Positions 7,229 to 17,120 of a DNA stretch of 64,000 bases are shown here, in pieces. Positions within the stretch are counted from its first letter, which is position 1. Each line of letters opens with the position of its first letter. The position numbers and the translations under genes were made by a program. The stretch is from HGM11501 sp045123995 (GTDB lineage Bacteria > Bacillota > Clostridia > CAKSNL01 > HGM11501), in NCBI GenBank assembly GCA_045123995.1, contig JBGVKY010000021.1:1-64000 (forward strand). The letters run 5' to 3'. The notes below the pieces were generated by a model. It ran no database searches, was not told where the DNA came from, and saw only the letters and a program-made list of their open reading frames with translations.

Positions 7229-9094
7229 ATGAAAAATTTTCAGTTTTTAAAATATTTCAAAAAAATTCTTCCTGTTATAATCATTTTCTGCCTTTTGACA
7301 ACCTATGCCGTTTATTTCAAGCTCTCGAGGTCCAATTCATATATAGCATCGGAGGTTATCCACTATAATGACGAGAAAGCAGAACAGGGACTGGCCCCCA
7401 CAGGAGAAAAACTGGATGTAAATGAAATAAAATCTTCAGCGGTAATGTCCAAGGTTGTGGACAAAATGGGACTTACGGGAACTTATTCCGTTGATAACCT
7501 CATATCAAGAATCAACATAACCCCCCTTCCCGATGAAGACAAATTGGCAAGAAAAGAAGCAATGCTTGAAGAGGGTGAAGAGTATATATATGAACCCAGT
7601 ACATTCATTGTTTCCTTTGCGGCAACAAGCGGTGAAGGAGCGGATTTTGCCAGAACGGTGCTGGATGAAACGCTGGATGTTTATTTCGCAGAGTTCAGTC
7701 AGAAGTATGTAAATGTAGCGCCTGCAAACAATACCATCAAAAATCTTGATAAAAATGACTATGATTTTATTGAGATGATGGAAATGATTGATACAAGCAT
7801 TGAAAACACTCTGACCACATTGTATCAGAGAATAGAACAGAATCACTATTACAGGGCAACAGAGACAGGTGCATCCTTTGCATCCTTAGCAGACGATTTT
7901 AACTATTTAAGACAGGTAAAGGTTTCATCTCTTTTTTCAAAAATTTATAAATATCAGATTACCAAGAATAAGGCTGTGCTTATTTCTGACTATACAACAA
8001 GAATAGATAACAATAAAATTGCCAATGCAAAGGACGACAGTATTGTTTCTGACATTGTTACGGTAATAGATGCCTATGTCAAGAAAATGAGAGAGTCAGG
8101 AAATACCAACATAAGCTATGAATACATTCTTGACAATCTCCACGAAAGAAACGTTCAGGATTATATGGGGGACCAGACAGTAACCTACGATGAACTTATT
8201 TACAGCTGGAGAGACCACAGGGAGAGCAAGGAGCATGCCATCATTGATTCTGCTTACTGTTTTTATGTAATAGATACCTTTGAAAGCTGTACGGGAAAAT
8301 GCAAAGGGAAATGTAAAAACTCTGATCTTACCTGCACAGAGCTTTGTGATAAGAATTATGCGTTAATACGAGATGAAGTGGAAAGCGAAATAAATGAACT
8401 TCTCTCAGAGCTTTCTTCGCTTTATGACATTACAACCAAAACCAATGATGAATATAATAAGTTCCTTGGAGCCAGCTATATTTCCGTGCTGTCAACTGCA
8501 TCAATAAGGGAAAGTGTAAATGTGATTCTTTATACTGCAATTGCATTTTTCTTCCTGGTGGTGGTTTGCGCCGGCGGAGCTTTAGTTCTTGGCAGGATAG
8601 GGGATATAATAAATTATATTTTCTATACAGACCATCTCACGGGACTTTATAACAGAGCATATCTTGACAGATATCTTAAATCCAAGGATAAAAAGCTTCT
8701 TGATGACGGTTCGGTATACTGCCTGGTAGATATATTCAATCTGGCACAGATCAACGGAGAAAATTCAAGAGAAATAGGCGACCAGATTATAAAGATGTTT
8801 ACAACATATATAAAAGAAGCCTTCGGCAAGACGAAGACAGAATTTATCTACAACGGAAACGGAAGCTTTGTAATGCTGACAGAAGAATCCGACTATATTA
8901 CGGTTGAAGATATAATGAGACTTTTCAGGTTGAGACTTGATGAAAGAGAAGAATTTCTTGATATAGTAATAGAGTACAAAATAGGTATTTCCGAGACATT
9001 CAAGGAAAATAAAACCGCAAGAAAGTTACTTTCAGAAGCTATAAAGAGTAAAAAGACGTATATTTCAGATTTGAAAGATAAAAGCACATTATAA
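7229..9094 (+). CDS. Wzz-like polysaccharide co-polymerase fused to a degenerate GGDEF domain
   Basis: A 621-residue fusion. An N-terminal membrane helix (about 13-31) is followed by about 395 external residues whose first part resembles chain-length determinants (Wzz/PCP type: 'LDVNEIKSSAVMSKVVDKMG', then 'LISRINITPLPD'). The second membrane helix is near 431-452, and a cytoplasmic GGDEF fold runs from about 465 to 600 ('TDHLTGLYNRAYLDRYL'). The GGDEF signature itself is replaced by 'YNGNGSF', and the metal-binding segment is altered, so it should not make c-di-GMP and may instead sense a nucleotide. An external loop near 352-373 holds six cysteines (CTGKCKGKCK then CTELC). The ribosome site AAGGGAGG is strong. 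Confidence 0.78.
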   Translation: MKNFQFLKYFKKILPVIIIFCLLTTYAVYFKLSRSNSYIASEVIHYNDEKAEQGLAPTGEKLDVNEIKSSAVMSKVVDKMGLTGTYSVDNLISRINITPLPDEDKLARKEAMLEEGEEYIYEPSTFIVSFAATSGEGADFARTVLDETLDVYFAEFSQKYVNVAPANNTIKNLDKNDYDFIEMMEMIDTSIENTLTTLYQRIEQNHYYRATETGASFASLADDFNYLRQVKVSSLFSKIYKYQITKNKAVLISDYTTRIDNNKIANAKDDSIVSDIVTVIDAYVKKMRESGNTNISYEYILDNLHERNVQDYMGDQTVTYDELIYSWRDHRESKEHAIIDSAYCFYVIDTFESCTGKCKGKCKNSDLTCTELCDKNYALIRDEVESEINELLSELSSLYDITTKTNDEYNKFLGASYISVLSTASIRESVNVILYTAIAFFFLVVVCAGGALVLGRIGDIINYIFYTDHLTGLYNRAYLDRYLKSKDKKLLDDGSVYCLVDIFNLAQINGENSREIGDQIIKMFTTYIKEAFGKTKTEFIYNGNGSFVMLTEESDYITVEDIMRLFRLRLDEREEFLDIVIEYKIGISETFKENKTARKLLSEAIKSKKTYISDLKDKSTL

Positions 9095-9123
9095 AAACTT
9101 AAAAGGAAAGGAGAAAAGGCAGG

Positions 9124-10428
9124 GTGGACGGAAAAATACTTGAGAAAGCAAAAGTATTCTATTTTATGGTTGTGTCCGTAATGATGTATTATTTTCTTAC
9201 AGAATACATTGATCTGGGACTTCATGTTACATACCGCCATGCCTTTACCCTTGTTCTTTTCGCATCAGCTGCACTTCTGTTTTTATATAAGCCTAATATT
9301 GCAAGGGGCATTACTGCCTTTAAAGAGGCATGTATTTACAGTACTCCTTTATTGGTCACCACTGTGGTTTCGCTTTTTATATGGTTTGTGGAAAGAGTGG
9401 ATACAGGTGTTATTTCGAGAGGTCTTTCAAGTTCCTTTATATATACCAATATGCTTTCTTTTGCTCTGGGAGCAGGGGCTATGCTCTATATTTTCGGAAA
9501 TAAAGGTGTATGGTATAACCTTGTTGCCATTTTAATTGCCAATATCCTTATGATTATTACAATTATAGCAAATAACGGACTTGGTGGATTCATTTCTGAA
9601 TTTATTACACTTATAGTTACGTTTGCGGGTGTAACGGGAGATATTATTGTACAAGCGGAAATTCATGAGCTTGCCTTCTGTATAGGAGCATATCTTATTT
9701 ATATGCTTTTTAAGCCAAGAAAAAATATAGTCTTTATTATTCTGCTTTTATTAAGTGCCTTCTGCTTTTTGGCTGCATTTAAGAGAATCGGTATTATTGC
9801 CATAGCCATAGCCCTTATACTGGGATATATCCTTAAATTCATCGCAAAGTACAGTCCTAAAACTGCAAGCGGACTGGTTATGTTTCTCACGGTTTTTGTA
9901 ATTGTTTTGCTTATAGGTTATGTTGCAATTATAAAGGGAGGAGCTTTCGAGCTTCTTGAAAAAGCAGGTATAAATACCAGCGGACGTGTTGAAATTTATG
10001 ATGCGGTGGATAAGTTCTATGAGTTTCATCCCGGATTTTTGGGAAACGGAATAGGATTTCTTACCTATCAGCTTAATACATTTATGACCGTTGGTGTTGC
10101 ATCGGTTCATAACGATTTCCTTCAGCACTTCATTGACCTGGGGTTTTGGGGATATATTATATGGCTTTGTTCCATGACCCTTTTAAGAGTAGGGTATTTC
10201 GGCAGAAAAGGACAGGTGGAAAATTCAATAATTGCATTTATGCTGACGGTTTATCTTATAATCGTATCGTCAACCGATAACACCATGAACTATCCGCTTT
10301 TAACAGGTGTTCTTGCAATACTTATGATGGGAAGCGGATTTGATGAAAGAGTAAGGGAGACCGAGGGAAAAATGTTCGGTTACGTTTCAGAGGAGAACAG
10401 AGAAAAGGGAAGTGATTCATTATTATGA
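9124..10428 (+). CDS. O-antigen polymerase/ligase-like membrane protein (Wzy family)
   Basis: A 434-residue protein with about ten membrane helices across its length. A large loop before the last helices carries the family's typical segment 'SVHNDFLQHFIDLGFWG' (H-N-x-x-L...G-x-x-G). Such proteins polymerise lipid-linked repeat units at the outer face of the membrane. The start is GTG at 9124, with AAAGGAG upstream. The gene follows the Wzz-like protein, the expected polymerase and length-regulator pairing, and overlaps the next glycosyltransferase by 4 bases (ATGA). Ligase and polymerase cannot be separated by sequence, but the context favours polymerase. Confidence 0.82.
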   Translation: MDGKILEKAKVFYFMVVSVMMYYFLTEYIDLGLHVTYRHAFTLVLFASAALLFLYKPNIARGITAFKEACIYSTPLLVTTVVSLFIWFVERVDTGVISRGLSSSFIYTNMLSFALGAGAMLYIFGNKGVWYNLVAILIANILMIITIIANNGLGGFISEFITLIVTFAGVTGDIIVQAEIHELAFCIGAYLIYMLFKPRKNIVFIILLLLSAFCFLAAFKRIGIIAIAIALILGYILKFIAKYSPKTASGLVMFLTVFVIVLLIGYVAIIKGGAFELLEKAGINTSGRVEIYDAVDKFYEFHPGFLGNGIGFLTYQLNTFMTVGVASVHNDFLQHFIDLGFWGYIIWLCSMTLLRVGYFGRKGQVENSIIAFMLTVYLIIVSSTDNTMNYPLLTGVLAILMMGSGFDERVRETEGKMFGYVSEENREKGSDSLL

Positions 10429-11651
10429 AAATTTTAATGGTTAATAAATTCCTTTATCCCAGGGGCGGTTGTGAAAATTATATGCTTTATCTCGCCGAGG
10501 AGCTTAAAAAGAGAGGGCATGAGGTAGAGTATTTCGGAATGTATGATGAAAAAAATACCGTGGGAAACTCTAAGGGAAAATATACGAAAAACATGGATTT
10601 TCATTCGACGGGATTGGAAAGATTTTTATATCCTTTTAAGATTATTTATTCCTTTGAGGCTAAAAGAAAAATACTTAAGGTCATTGACGATTTCAAGCCT
10701 GATATAATACACATGAACAACATAAACTTTCAGCTTACACCGTCGGTAATTTACGGGGCAAAAAAGAGAGGTGTTCCCGTAGTTCAGACTGTGCATGATT
10801 ATCAGATGATTTGCCCGAATCACCTTCTTTATGATTTTAGTAAAAATGAAATCTGCACAAAGTGTATTAACGGCTCATATACAAATTGTATAAAACAAAA
10901 ATGTATTCACGGCTCTTTGGTAAAGAGCATTATAGGGGCCATTGAGGCGAAGCTTTATTCGCTTTTAAAAACGTATAAAAAGGTAGATTTATTTATAAGC
11001 CCAAGCTATTTCCTTGAAGAAAAACTTTTATCTGCAAACAGTCTCTATGAGGGTAAAACAAAAACTATACATAATTTCATTGACAAAAATAAATTTGTAT
11101 GCACAGGAGAAAAGGCGGAAAATTATGTCGCTTTTGCAGGCAGACTTTCAGGAGAAAAGGGAGTTGAATGTATCGCCGGAGCGGCTAAAATGCTTCCGGA
11201 ATATACTTTTAAGGTAGCAGGAGACGGTCCGTGCAGGAAAGTGCTTGAAAATATTGAAAATGTCATACTTGAAGGATTTATTTCAGGTGATAAACTCATA
11301 GAATTCATGAGAAAAGCAAAAGTTCTTATCGTGCCGTCGGTATGGTATGAAAACTGTCCGCTTTCAATTCTGGAGGCTCAGTCCATGGGAGTGCCGGTTG
11401 TTACTGTCAGAAACGGAGGAATGGCGGAGCTTGTTAATGATGGAACCACAGGAGTGCTGCTTAACGAACCTTCGCCTGAGGAAATGGCATCTGTACTGAG
11501 AAAGATTTTTGAGGATGAAGATTATTATAATGAACTCCGTGATAATTGTAAAAATGAAAGAGATAACATTTTAAGTGTGGAAAACTATTGTGATATTTTA
11601 ATGGAAGAATATAAAAAAATAGTTGCGAGGAGAAAATGTAATGCAACCTAA
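10425..11651 (+). CDS. Glycosyltransferase family 4 protein with cysteine-rich insert
   Basis: A 408-residue GT4-type transferase. The start 'MNKFLYPRGGCENYML' carries the glycine loop. The donor domain has 'FAGRLSGEKGVECIAGAA' and 'YENCPLSILEAQSMG', holding the conserved glutamates. Between the two halves (about 130-165) is a segment with six cysteines (ICPNHLL...ICTKC...NCIKQKC), which some GT4 subfamilies carry and which may bind a metal. The gene overlaps the polymerase stop by 4 bases and the next gene by 11, so translation is coupled. Sugar specificity is unknown. Confidence 0.88.
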   Translation: MKILMVNKFLYPRGGCENYMLYLAEELKKRGHEVEYFGMYDEKNTVGNSKGKYTKNMDFHSTGLERFLYPFKIIYSFEAKRKILKVIDDFKPDIIHMNNINFQLTPSVIYGAKKRGVPVVQTVHDYQMICPNHLLYDFSKNEICTKCINGSYTNCIKQKCIHGSLVKSIIGAIEAKLYSLLKTYKKVDLFISPSYFLEEKLLSANSLYEGKTKTIHNFIDKNKFVCTGEKAENYVAFAGRLSGEKGVECIAGAAKMLPEYTFKVAGDGPCRKVLENIENVILEGFISGDKLIEFMRKAKVLIVPSVWYENCPLSILEAQSMGVPVVTVRNGGMAELVNDGTTGVLLNEPSPEEMASVLRKIFEDEDYYNELRDNCKNERDNILSVENYCDILMEEYKKIVARRKCNAT

Positions 11652-12693
11652 AGTAAGTATTATAGTGCCGGTATACAATGTGGAAAAATATCTTGAAAGA
11701 TGTATAAACTCCCTTAGAAACCAGACTTTATCTGATATAGAAATAATACTTGTAGACGATTCTTCAACCGATTCCTCCTACGAAATATGCAAAAAAATGG
11801 CAGAAGAAGACAGTCGAATAAAGGTTATACATAAGGTAAATGAAGGAGCCGGGAAGGCAAGAAATGCAGCTCTTGCCATCGCAACGGGCAAATATATCGG
11901 TTTTGCAGATTCTGATGATTTTGTTGAGAATGATATGTTCAAAACCCTTTACGAAAGGGCGGAAATGTATGGATCAGATCTTGTAATGTCAGGTGTTTTA
12001 TTTGTTGACGGAAATATGTTCAAAGAGGTCGGGGACTGTCTTATCAAGAAATATTTTCATGAAGATACCCAGTTTGAAACAAAGGAAGACTTGAAAAGAC
12101 TGAAAATGGGTATTCCCGGAGCCTTACCGGAAGATAAAGATGACAGTAAATACGGCATGAGCATCTGGAAAAATCTTTTCAGAAGAGAGATAATTGAAAA
12201 AAATAATCTGGCTTTTCAGTCGGAAAGAGAAATGCTTTCAGAAGATGCCCTTTTCATGATTGATTATATATCCCATATAAAAAAGGCTACAGGTATTCCT
12301 GAGGCGTTTTACAACTATTGCAGAAATGAGGTTTCAATTTCAAAATCATATAAAAAAGACAGACTGGAGAAAAGTCTGATATTTGTAAGTGAAGTTGAAA
12401 AGAGACTTGGGAAGGATATAGAAAAAGAAGAGTACAGCATTTATATAGAAAGATTCTGGCAGGCCATGTGCAGGGTTTTGTGCTCGCAGGAAATAATGTA
12501 TGCAAAAGACAATAACATAAAATATTCGGAGCTAAAAAAAAGACTTGAAACTGTTTGCACAGAGGAGTTAACTATAAAGGCACTTAAATCATATCCCATA
12601 GGGAAATTACCTCTTAAGCAGAGGGTGTTCGCATATGCTATGAAATACAGACTATATTTTTTGTTAAAAATATTAGTGGATTTAAGAAGATAG
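11641..12693 (+). CDS. Glycosyltransferase family 2 protein
   Basis: About 350 residues with the GT-A fold of family 2: 'VSIIVPVYNVEKYLERC' at the start, 'LVDDSSTDSSYEIC' for nucleotide binding, and the 'FADSDD' DxD motif that binds the metal and sugar nucleotide. The frame is open from 11623, but the ATG at 11641 has the ribosome site GAGGAG at a good distance and starts just before the conserved strand. It overlaps the end of the preceding gene by 11 bases. Together with the next two genes it makes three consecutive GT2 paralogues, each presumably adding one sugar. Confidence 0.88.
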   Translation: MQPKVSIIVPVYNVEKYLERCINSLRNQTLSDIEIILVDDSSTDSSYEICKKMAEEDSRIKVIHKVNEGAGKARNAALAIATGKYIGFADSDDFVENDMFKTLYERAEMYGSDLVMSGVLFVDGNMFKEVGDCLIKKYFHEDTQFETKEDLKRLKMGIPGALPEDKDDSKYGMSIWKNLFRREIIEKNNLAFQSEREMLSEDALFMIDYISHIKKATGIPEAFYNYCRNEVSISKSYKKDRLEKSLIFVSEVEKRLGKDIEKEEYSIYIERFWQAMCRVLCSQEIMYAKDNNIKYSELKKRLETVCTEELTIKALKSYPIGKLPLKQRVFAYAMKYRLYFLLKILVDLRR

Positions 12694-12702
12694 GGGATAA
12701 TA

Positions 12703-13722
12703 ATGTTTTTTTCTGTAATTGTACCTGTATATAAGGTTGAAGACTATCTGGAAAATTGTATCAAAAGCGTTCTTTCACAAAGCTTTTCTGATTTTGAGCT
12801 CATTTTGGTTGACGACGGTTCGCCTGATAACTGTCCTCAGATTTGCGAAAGCTATAAGGAAAAGGATAGCCGTATTAAAGTGGTTCACAAAGAAAACGGA
12901 GGTCTTGTGAGTGCAAGGCAGGCAGGAATAAGGGTGGCGTCGGGAGAGTATATTTACAACCTGGATTCGGATGATCTTATTGAAAAAGACGCCTTAACAG
13001 AAGCTCATAGAATTATCCTTGAAACAAACTGTGAGATTGTATCCTTTGGACGTAAATGGGTGAAAGGAGATCGTGTCCTAAAGATAACTGATGACAGACT
13101 GGATGAAGGTCTTTATAAAGGAAAAGAAATAGAAAAATACATTTACCCGAAACTTTTATGCGATAAAAATATGGACCATGTTTTATGCTACATAACAGGT
13201 AAAGCCATAAAGAGAGAAATCATTTTGCCATTTCAATTGGCGGTGGATGAGAAAATATCACTGGGTGAAGATTTATGCTGTATTATACCGTGCTATCTTC
13301 AGGCTGAAAGTGTTTATATAAGCAAGAAAGACAATTATTTATATACAATCAGAGAAGATTCTCTGTCAAAGGAATTCAATTCAAAACAGATTTATCTTAT
13401 AGAAAAAGTAATAAATGAATTAAAGAAAAAAGATGTATCAAAAGTGTCAGACTTCGAAAAACAACTTTGCCGTTATTCATGCTTTATGTGCTTTGCAATA
13501 CTTGCATCGGCGGCAGAGGGGGACTACTTTAACAGCATAAAGGCCATAAAGGAAAATATTAAAAATTCAGTACATAAAGAAAAAATATCCCATGCTGAAT
13601 TTGAAAACATCACTCTTAAGAGCAGGATAACAGTAGCTTTAATGAAGAGGGGACTATACAGTACGGCATTTTATTTTCTTAATATGTGCAAAAATATAAA
13701 AAGGATAATTAAAAAGGGGTGA
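12703..13722 (+). CDS. Glycosyltransferase family 2 protein
   Basis: A 339-residue GT2 transferase: 'FFSVIVPVYKVEDYLENC', 'LVDDGSPDNCPQIC', and the metal-binding 'NLDSDD'. It has the same overall plan as the gene before it but is clearly diverged, and both carry a C-terminal basic, hydrophobic tail typical of membrane-associated enzymes. It starts at the ATG at 12703 behind AGGGG and ends inside the ribosome site region of the next gene. It is part of the same operon. The sugar donor is unknown. Confidence 0.88.
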   Translation: MFFSVIVPVYKVEDYLENCIKSVLSQSFSDFELILVDDGSPDNCPQICESYKEKDSRIKVVHKENGGLVSARQAGIRVASGEYIYNLDSDDLIEKDALTEAHRIILETNCEIVSFGRKWVKGDRVLKITDDRLDEGLYKGKEIEKYIYPKLLCDKNMDHVLCYITGKAIKREIILPFQLAVDEKISLGEDLCCIIPCYLQAESVYISKKDNYLYTIREDSLSKEFNSKQIYLIEKVINELKKKDVSKVSDFEKQLCRYSCFMCFAILASAAEGDYFNSIKAIKENIKNSVHKEKISHAEFENITLKSRITVALMKRGLYSTAFYFLNMCKNIKRIIKKG

Positions 13723-13727
13723 AGCGG

Positions 13728-14792
13728 ATGAAACCTTCAATATCGGTAATCATGAGCGTATATAACGGTGAGGAATATTTGTCTGAAGCAATAGAAAGTG
13801 TTATAGGACAGACTTTTAAAAACTGGGAGCTCATTATAATAAACGACTGCTCTAAAGATAAAACAGCCGAAATTTTAGCTGATTTCGCATCAAAGGATGA
13901 GAGAATAAAGGTGCATACAAACGAGGTTAATCTTAAGCTACCTACATCCCTTAACAGGGCAATTTCGGAAAGCAGCGGCAAATATATAGCGAGAATGGAT
14001 GCAGACGATATATGCCTTCCGGAAAGACTGGAAAAGCAATTTAAGTTCATGGAAGAAAACCCTGATGTTTCATTATCCTCTTGCAGATTTATGACGGTTA
14101 AAAACGGAGTTTACCAATCGGGGGGAGCAGGCGGCAGATGTGATGACAATTCTCTTCGTGCACTTCTTTTAGTGGTAAATCCCATATTACATCCGGGAGT
14201 TATGGCAAAGGCAGAGGTTATGAAGGAGTTTAATTATGACACAACTCTTACCTGTACCGAAGACCTTGAATTATGGACCAGAATTGCCATGGCGGGAAGA
14301 AAAATGGAGATTTTGCCTGAAGTCCTTATGATATATCGTCTTCATGACAAACAGATAACAAGCACCACTCTTGAAAGACAGCATAAGGAGGTTCTTAAAA
14401 TTGAGCAGAAGTATCATATCTCCTTTGCTGGAAAAATGGATGAAGATATGGAAGAATTTTATATAAAAGGAATATATTTCAAGGAAAATGCGGATATAGA
14501 TAAGTTTCTTGAATATAAAAAGTGGATTAGTAAAAATGCAGAAGGAAACTTCTTGTTGAATTCATTGGATTATGCACTTTTTGAAATTCTGGCAGAGTAT
14601 AAAAGATGCGGAATTAAAAAAGGGGAGATTATAAAAGCAATGCTTACTTTCCCCAAATTCTTTTTGGTAAAAGAAATTATTAGAAGAAAAAAAGAAGCTA
14701 AGAAAGAAATTGAAAAATGCATGGAAGTTTCAAAAGCTTTAGGTCTTAGAAAGACAGCAGGAACAAAGGACTTTCCGATTTTTGAAAAATAA
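13728..14792 (+). CDS. Glycosyltransferase family 2 protein
   Basis: About 354 residues, GT2: 'PSISVIMSVYNGEEYLSEA', 'IINDCSKDKTAEIL', and 'RMDADD' as the DxD motif, with 'GVMAKAEVM' and 'TEDLELWTRIA' for the catalytic base region. The frame is open from a GTG at 13719, but that overlaps the previous stop. The ATG at 13728 has the AAGGGG site at 13714-13719 and is preferred. The C-terminus is rich in lysine. It is the third GT2 in a row and the last gene before the EAL protein. Confidence 0.88.
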   Translation: MKPSISVIMSVYNGEEYLSEAIESVIGQTFKNWELIIINDCSKDKTAEILADFASKDERIKVHTNEVNLKLPTSLNRAISESSGKYIARMDADDICLPERLEKQFKFMEENPDVSLSSCRFMTVKNGVYQSGGAGGRCDDNSLRALLLVVNPILHPGVMAKAEVMKEFNYDTTLTCTEDLELWTRIAMAGRKMEILPEVLMIYRLHDKQITSTTLERQHKEVLKIEQKYHISFAGKMDEDMEEFYIKGIYFKENADIDKFLEYKKWISKNAEGNFLLNSLDYALFEILAEYKRCGIKKGEIIKAMLTFPKFFLVKEIIRRKKEAKKEIEKCMEVSKALGLRKTAGTKDFPIFEK

Positions 14793-14810
14793 TGGCAGGA
14801 GCTTTGAAAA

Positions 14811-16175
14811 ATGAGAATGTTTGAATACCCCTATGTGATTATAACGAGTCTTGTAATGTTTTTTTTACTGATGGGACTTATTGGGCTTTACTTTACGTTA
14901 AAATCCGTAAAAACAGCAAAAGGGACAGCGGAAAAAGGATTTTGCGGACTCGGGAAAATAGAAAGTGATTTTGAAAAGCAGGAAAATGCGGGCAGGGAAC
15001 GGACGGTTGTTTATATTTCTGTGGCCCTTGATTCCATGAAAAGACTTTATTCGGAATCAAAAGCTATGAGAATGTATGAAAAAATAAGAAAAATACTTTT
15101 CTGCCATTTCTGCCTTAAGGTTAACGGAGAAATGTCTCCTTCCGGAAAGAATAATTTCGTTGCCTTTAATTTCCTCTGTGAAGAAAATCTTACCGACGTA
15201 ATAGAAAAATGCTTTGAGGAAATAACCAAGGCGCTAACGGAAGAGGGAGCGGTAAATGTTGTCCGGGTGAATTTCGGCTATCATATTACAAGCGCTACGG
15301 ACGTAAAGTTCAACACGGCTCTCTCAAGGGCGAAACAGGCTCTAAGCATGGCAGAAGATAAAGAGGCTCTTTATGTAAGATGGGACAATTTAAACGGCAA
15401 GGATTTTGAAAGAAAAATAAAAATTGAAAACAATATACATAGTGAAATAGAAAACAACAGATTTTTTCTGGAATATCAGCCCATACTGGATGCAAAAACA
15501 GACAGAATTATGGGTGCGGAAGTATTATCAAGACTTAATTCGCCAACTGACGGAATTTTAACTCCCCATCATTTCCTTTCTGCAGTAAATAATGTAGGGC
15601 TTAACGAAAAATTTGATTATTACATTTTTGAAAAGAACTTAAAATGGATAGCAAGTGACAGAGAACAAAGAATGAAATATGTATATACAATCAATTTTTC
15701 CAGAAGCACCCTTTGTGACGGAAAATTTTCAGATAATGTAATAGAAATTGCTGAAAAATACGGAGTTGATTATTCCTGTATTGCAGTTGAAATACTTGAG
15801 GACAAAAACCTTACGGATGAAGAAAAGAAGATGATGACCAAAAATTTAAAGCGTCTAAAGGAGAAGGGAATTTTAATACTCCTGGACGATTTCGGCAAAG
15901 GCTATACCTCTTTTGGTGATTTGACGGAATTTGATATAAGTATCGTAAAGATAGACAAGGCAATTACTCAGAATGCCATAAGCGAAACAGGATTTTTAAT
16001 ACTTAAAAATATTATAAGAACTGCCCACGACCTGGGATTTAAGACTCTCTGCGAAGGAATAGAGACCAAGGAGCACAAAAATAAAGTGGTTGAGGCAGGC
16101 TGCGATTTATTACAGGGCTACTATTTTTACAGACCTATGCCCGTAAGTAAGCTTGAAACTTTATTATTGAAATAG
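14811..16175 (+). CDS. Degenerate GGDEF - EAL protein, probable c-di-GMP phosphodiesterase
   Basis: A 454-residue protein with one N-terminal membrane helix (about 9-29). A GGDEF-like fold at about 60-200 has lost the signature ('SPSGKNNFVAF' at its place) and should be inactive. A complete EAL domain follows at about 215-450. Its key residues are present: 'GAEVLSRL' (EVL form of EAL), Asn in 'INFSRS', Glu in 'VEILED', 'LLDDFGKGYTSF', Lys in 'VKIDKAI', 'CEGIETKEH' and 'LQGYYFYRPMP'. It is therefore likely to cleave c-di-GMP. Its position between glycosyltransferase genes points to local control of glycan synthesis. The ribosome site is AGGAG. Confidence 0.88.
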   Translation: MRMFEYPYVIITSLVMFFLLMGLIGLYFTLKSVKTAKGTAEKGFCGLGKIESDFEKQENAGRERTVVYISVALDSMKRLYSESKAMRMYEKIRKILFCHFCLKVNGEMSPSGKNNFVAFNFLCEENLTDVIEKCFEEITKALTEEGAVNVVRVNFGYHITSATDVKFNTALSRAKQALSMAEDKEALYVRWDNLNGKDFERKIKIENNIHSEIENNRFFLEYQPILDAKTDRIMGAEVLSRLNSPTDGILTPHHFLSAVNNVGLNEKFDYYIFEKNLKWIASDREQRMKYVYTINFSRSTLCDGKFSDNVIEIAEKYGVDYSCIAVEILEDKNLTDEEKKMMTKNLKRLKEKGILILLDDFGKGYTSFGDLTEFDISIVKIDKAITQNAISETGFLILKNIIRTAHDLGFKTLCEGIETKEHKNKVVEAGCDLLQGYYFYRPMPVSKLETLLLK

Positions 16176-16187
16176 CAAGGTGATTTT

Positions 16188-17111
16188 ATGTTATCGGTAG
16201 TTATACCTGCATATAACGAAGAAAAATGTATAAAAAAAGCATATTCTGAAATAAGCTCTCTGCTCATAGAAAATGGCATTGAAAGTGAATTTGTTTTCAT
16301 TGATGACGGTTCTTCTGACAGAACATATGAAATTATAAATGAACTTTCGCTTGAAAAAGAAAATGTAGTGGGACTTCGCTTTTCCAGAAATTTCGGAAAG
16401 GAAGCTGCCATATCAGCAGGACTTGCATCGGTAAAAGGGAGCTGTGCCGTTGTAATAGATGCGGATCTTCAGCATCCCCCTGAAAAAATTATTGAAATGT
16501 ACCGTCTTTGGGAACAGGGCTACGAAATTGTTGAGGGAATAAAGAAGGAACGCGGCAGGGAAAAGAAAATAAACAGATTCGGTGCAAAAATCTTTTATTC
16601 TCTCATAAGTCGTATGGCAGGTTTTGATATGGCAAACTCATCGGATTTCAAACTTTTGGACAGAAAAGTAATTGATGTTCTTAACAAAATGCCCGAAAGA
16701 GGCTTTTTCAGGGCAATCTCCTATTGGGTGGGGTATAAGAAAATAACAGTTGAATTTTCTGTTAAAGAGAGAGTGGACGGGGAGTCTAAATGGTCAACCT
16801 CCGGACTCATAAAATATGCGTTTTCAAATATTACGTCCTACTCTACTGCACCTATGCAGACGGTAACGGTTTTAGGTTTTATTATGCTCATAATCTCGGT
16901 TATTTTTGGAGTATGGGCACTTATTGATAAAATTGTGGGACGAGCTTTAGAGGGCATGACCACGGTTATCATTATAACTATCTTTATAGGAAGTATAATT
17001 ATGATAAGCCTTGGTATTATAGGCTACTATATTGCAAGAATTTATGAGGAAATCAAGGGGAGACCAAAGTACATAATTTCGTCCACCACCGGGAGAAAAA
17101 CGGGAAATTAA
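16188..17111 (+). CDS. Dolichol-phosphate-mannose-synthase-like GT2, bactoprenol glycosyltransferase
   Basis: A 307-residue GT2 of the DPM1/GtrB/CsbB type. The catalytic part has 'LSVVIPAYNEEKCIKKA', 'FIDDGSSDRTYEII', 'FSRNFGKEAAISAG' and 'IDADLQHPPE' (DxD). Two C-terminal membrane helices lie near 225-245 and 260-285, as expected for enzymes that load a sugar onto undecaprenyl phosphate. That lipid-linked sugar then decorates a glycan outside the cell. The ATG at 16188 follows AAGGTG. It is the last gene before a new promoter at 17121. Confidence 0.9.
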   Translation: MLSVVIPAYNEEKCIKKAYSEISSLLIENGIESEFVFIDDGSSDRTYEIINELSLEKENVVGLRFSRNFGKEAAISAGLASVKGSCAVVIDADLQHPPEKIIEMYRLWEQGYEIVEGIKKERGREKKINRFGAKIFYSLISRMAGFDMANSSDFKLLDRKVIDVLNKMPERGFFRAISYWVGYKKITVEFSVKERVDGESKWSTSGLIKYAFSNITSYSTAPMQTVTVLGFIMLIISVIFGVWALIDKIVGRALEGMTTVIIITIFIGSIIMISLGIIGYYIARIYEEIKGRPKYIISSTTGRKTGN

Positions 17112-17120
17112 AAAAGCTAC

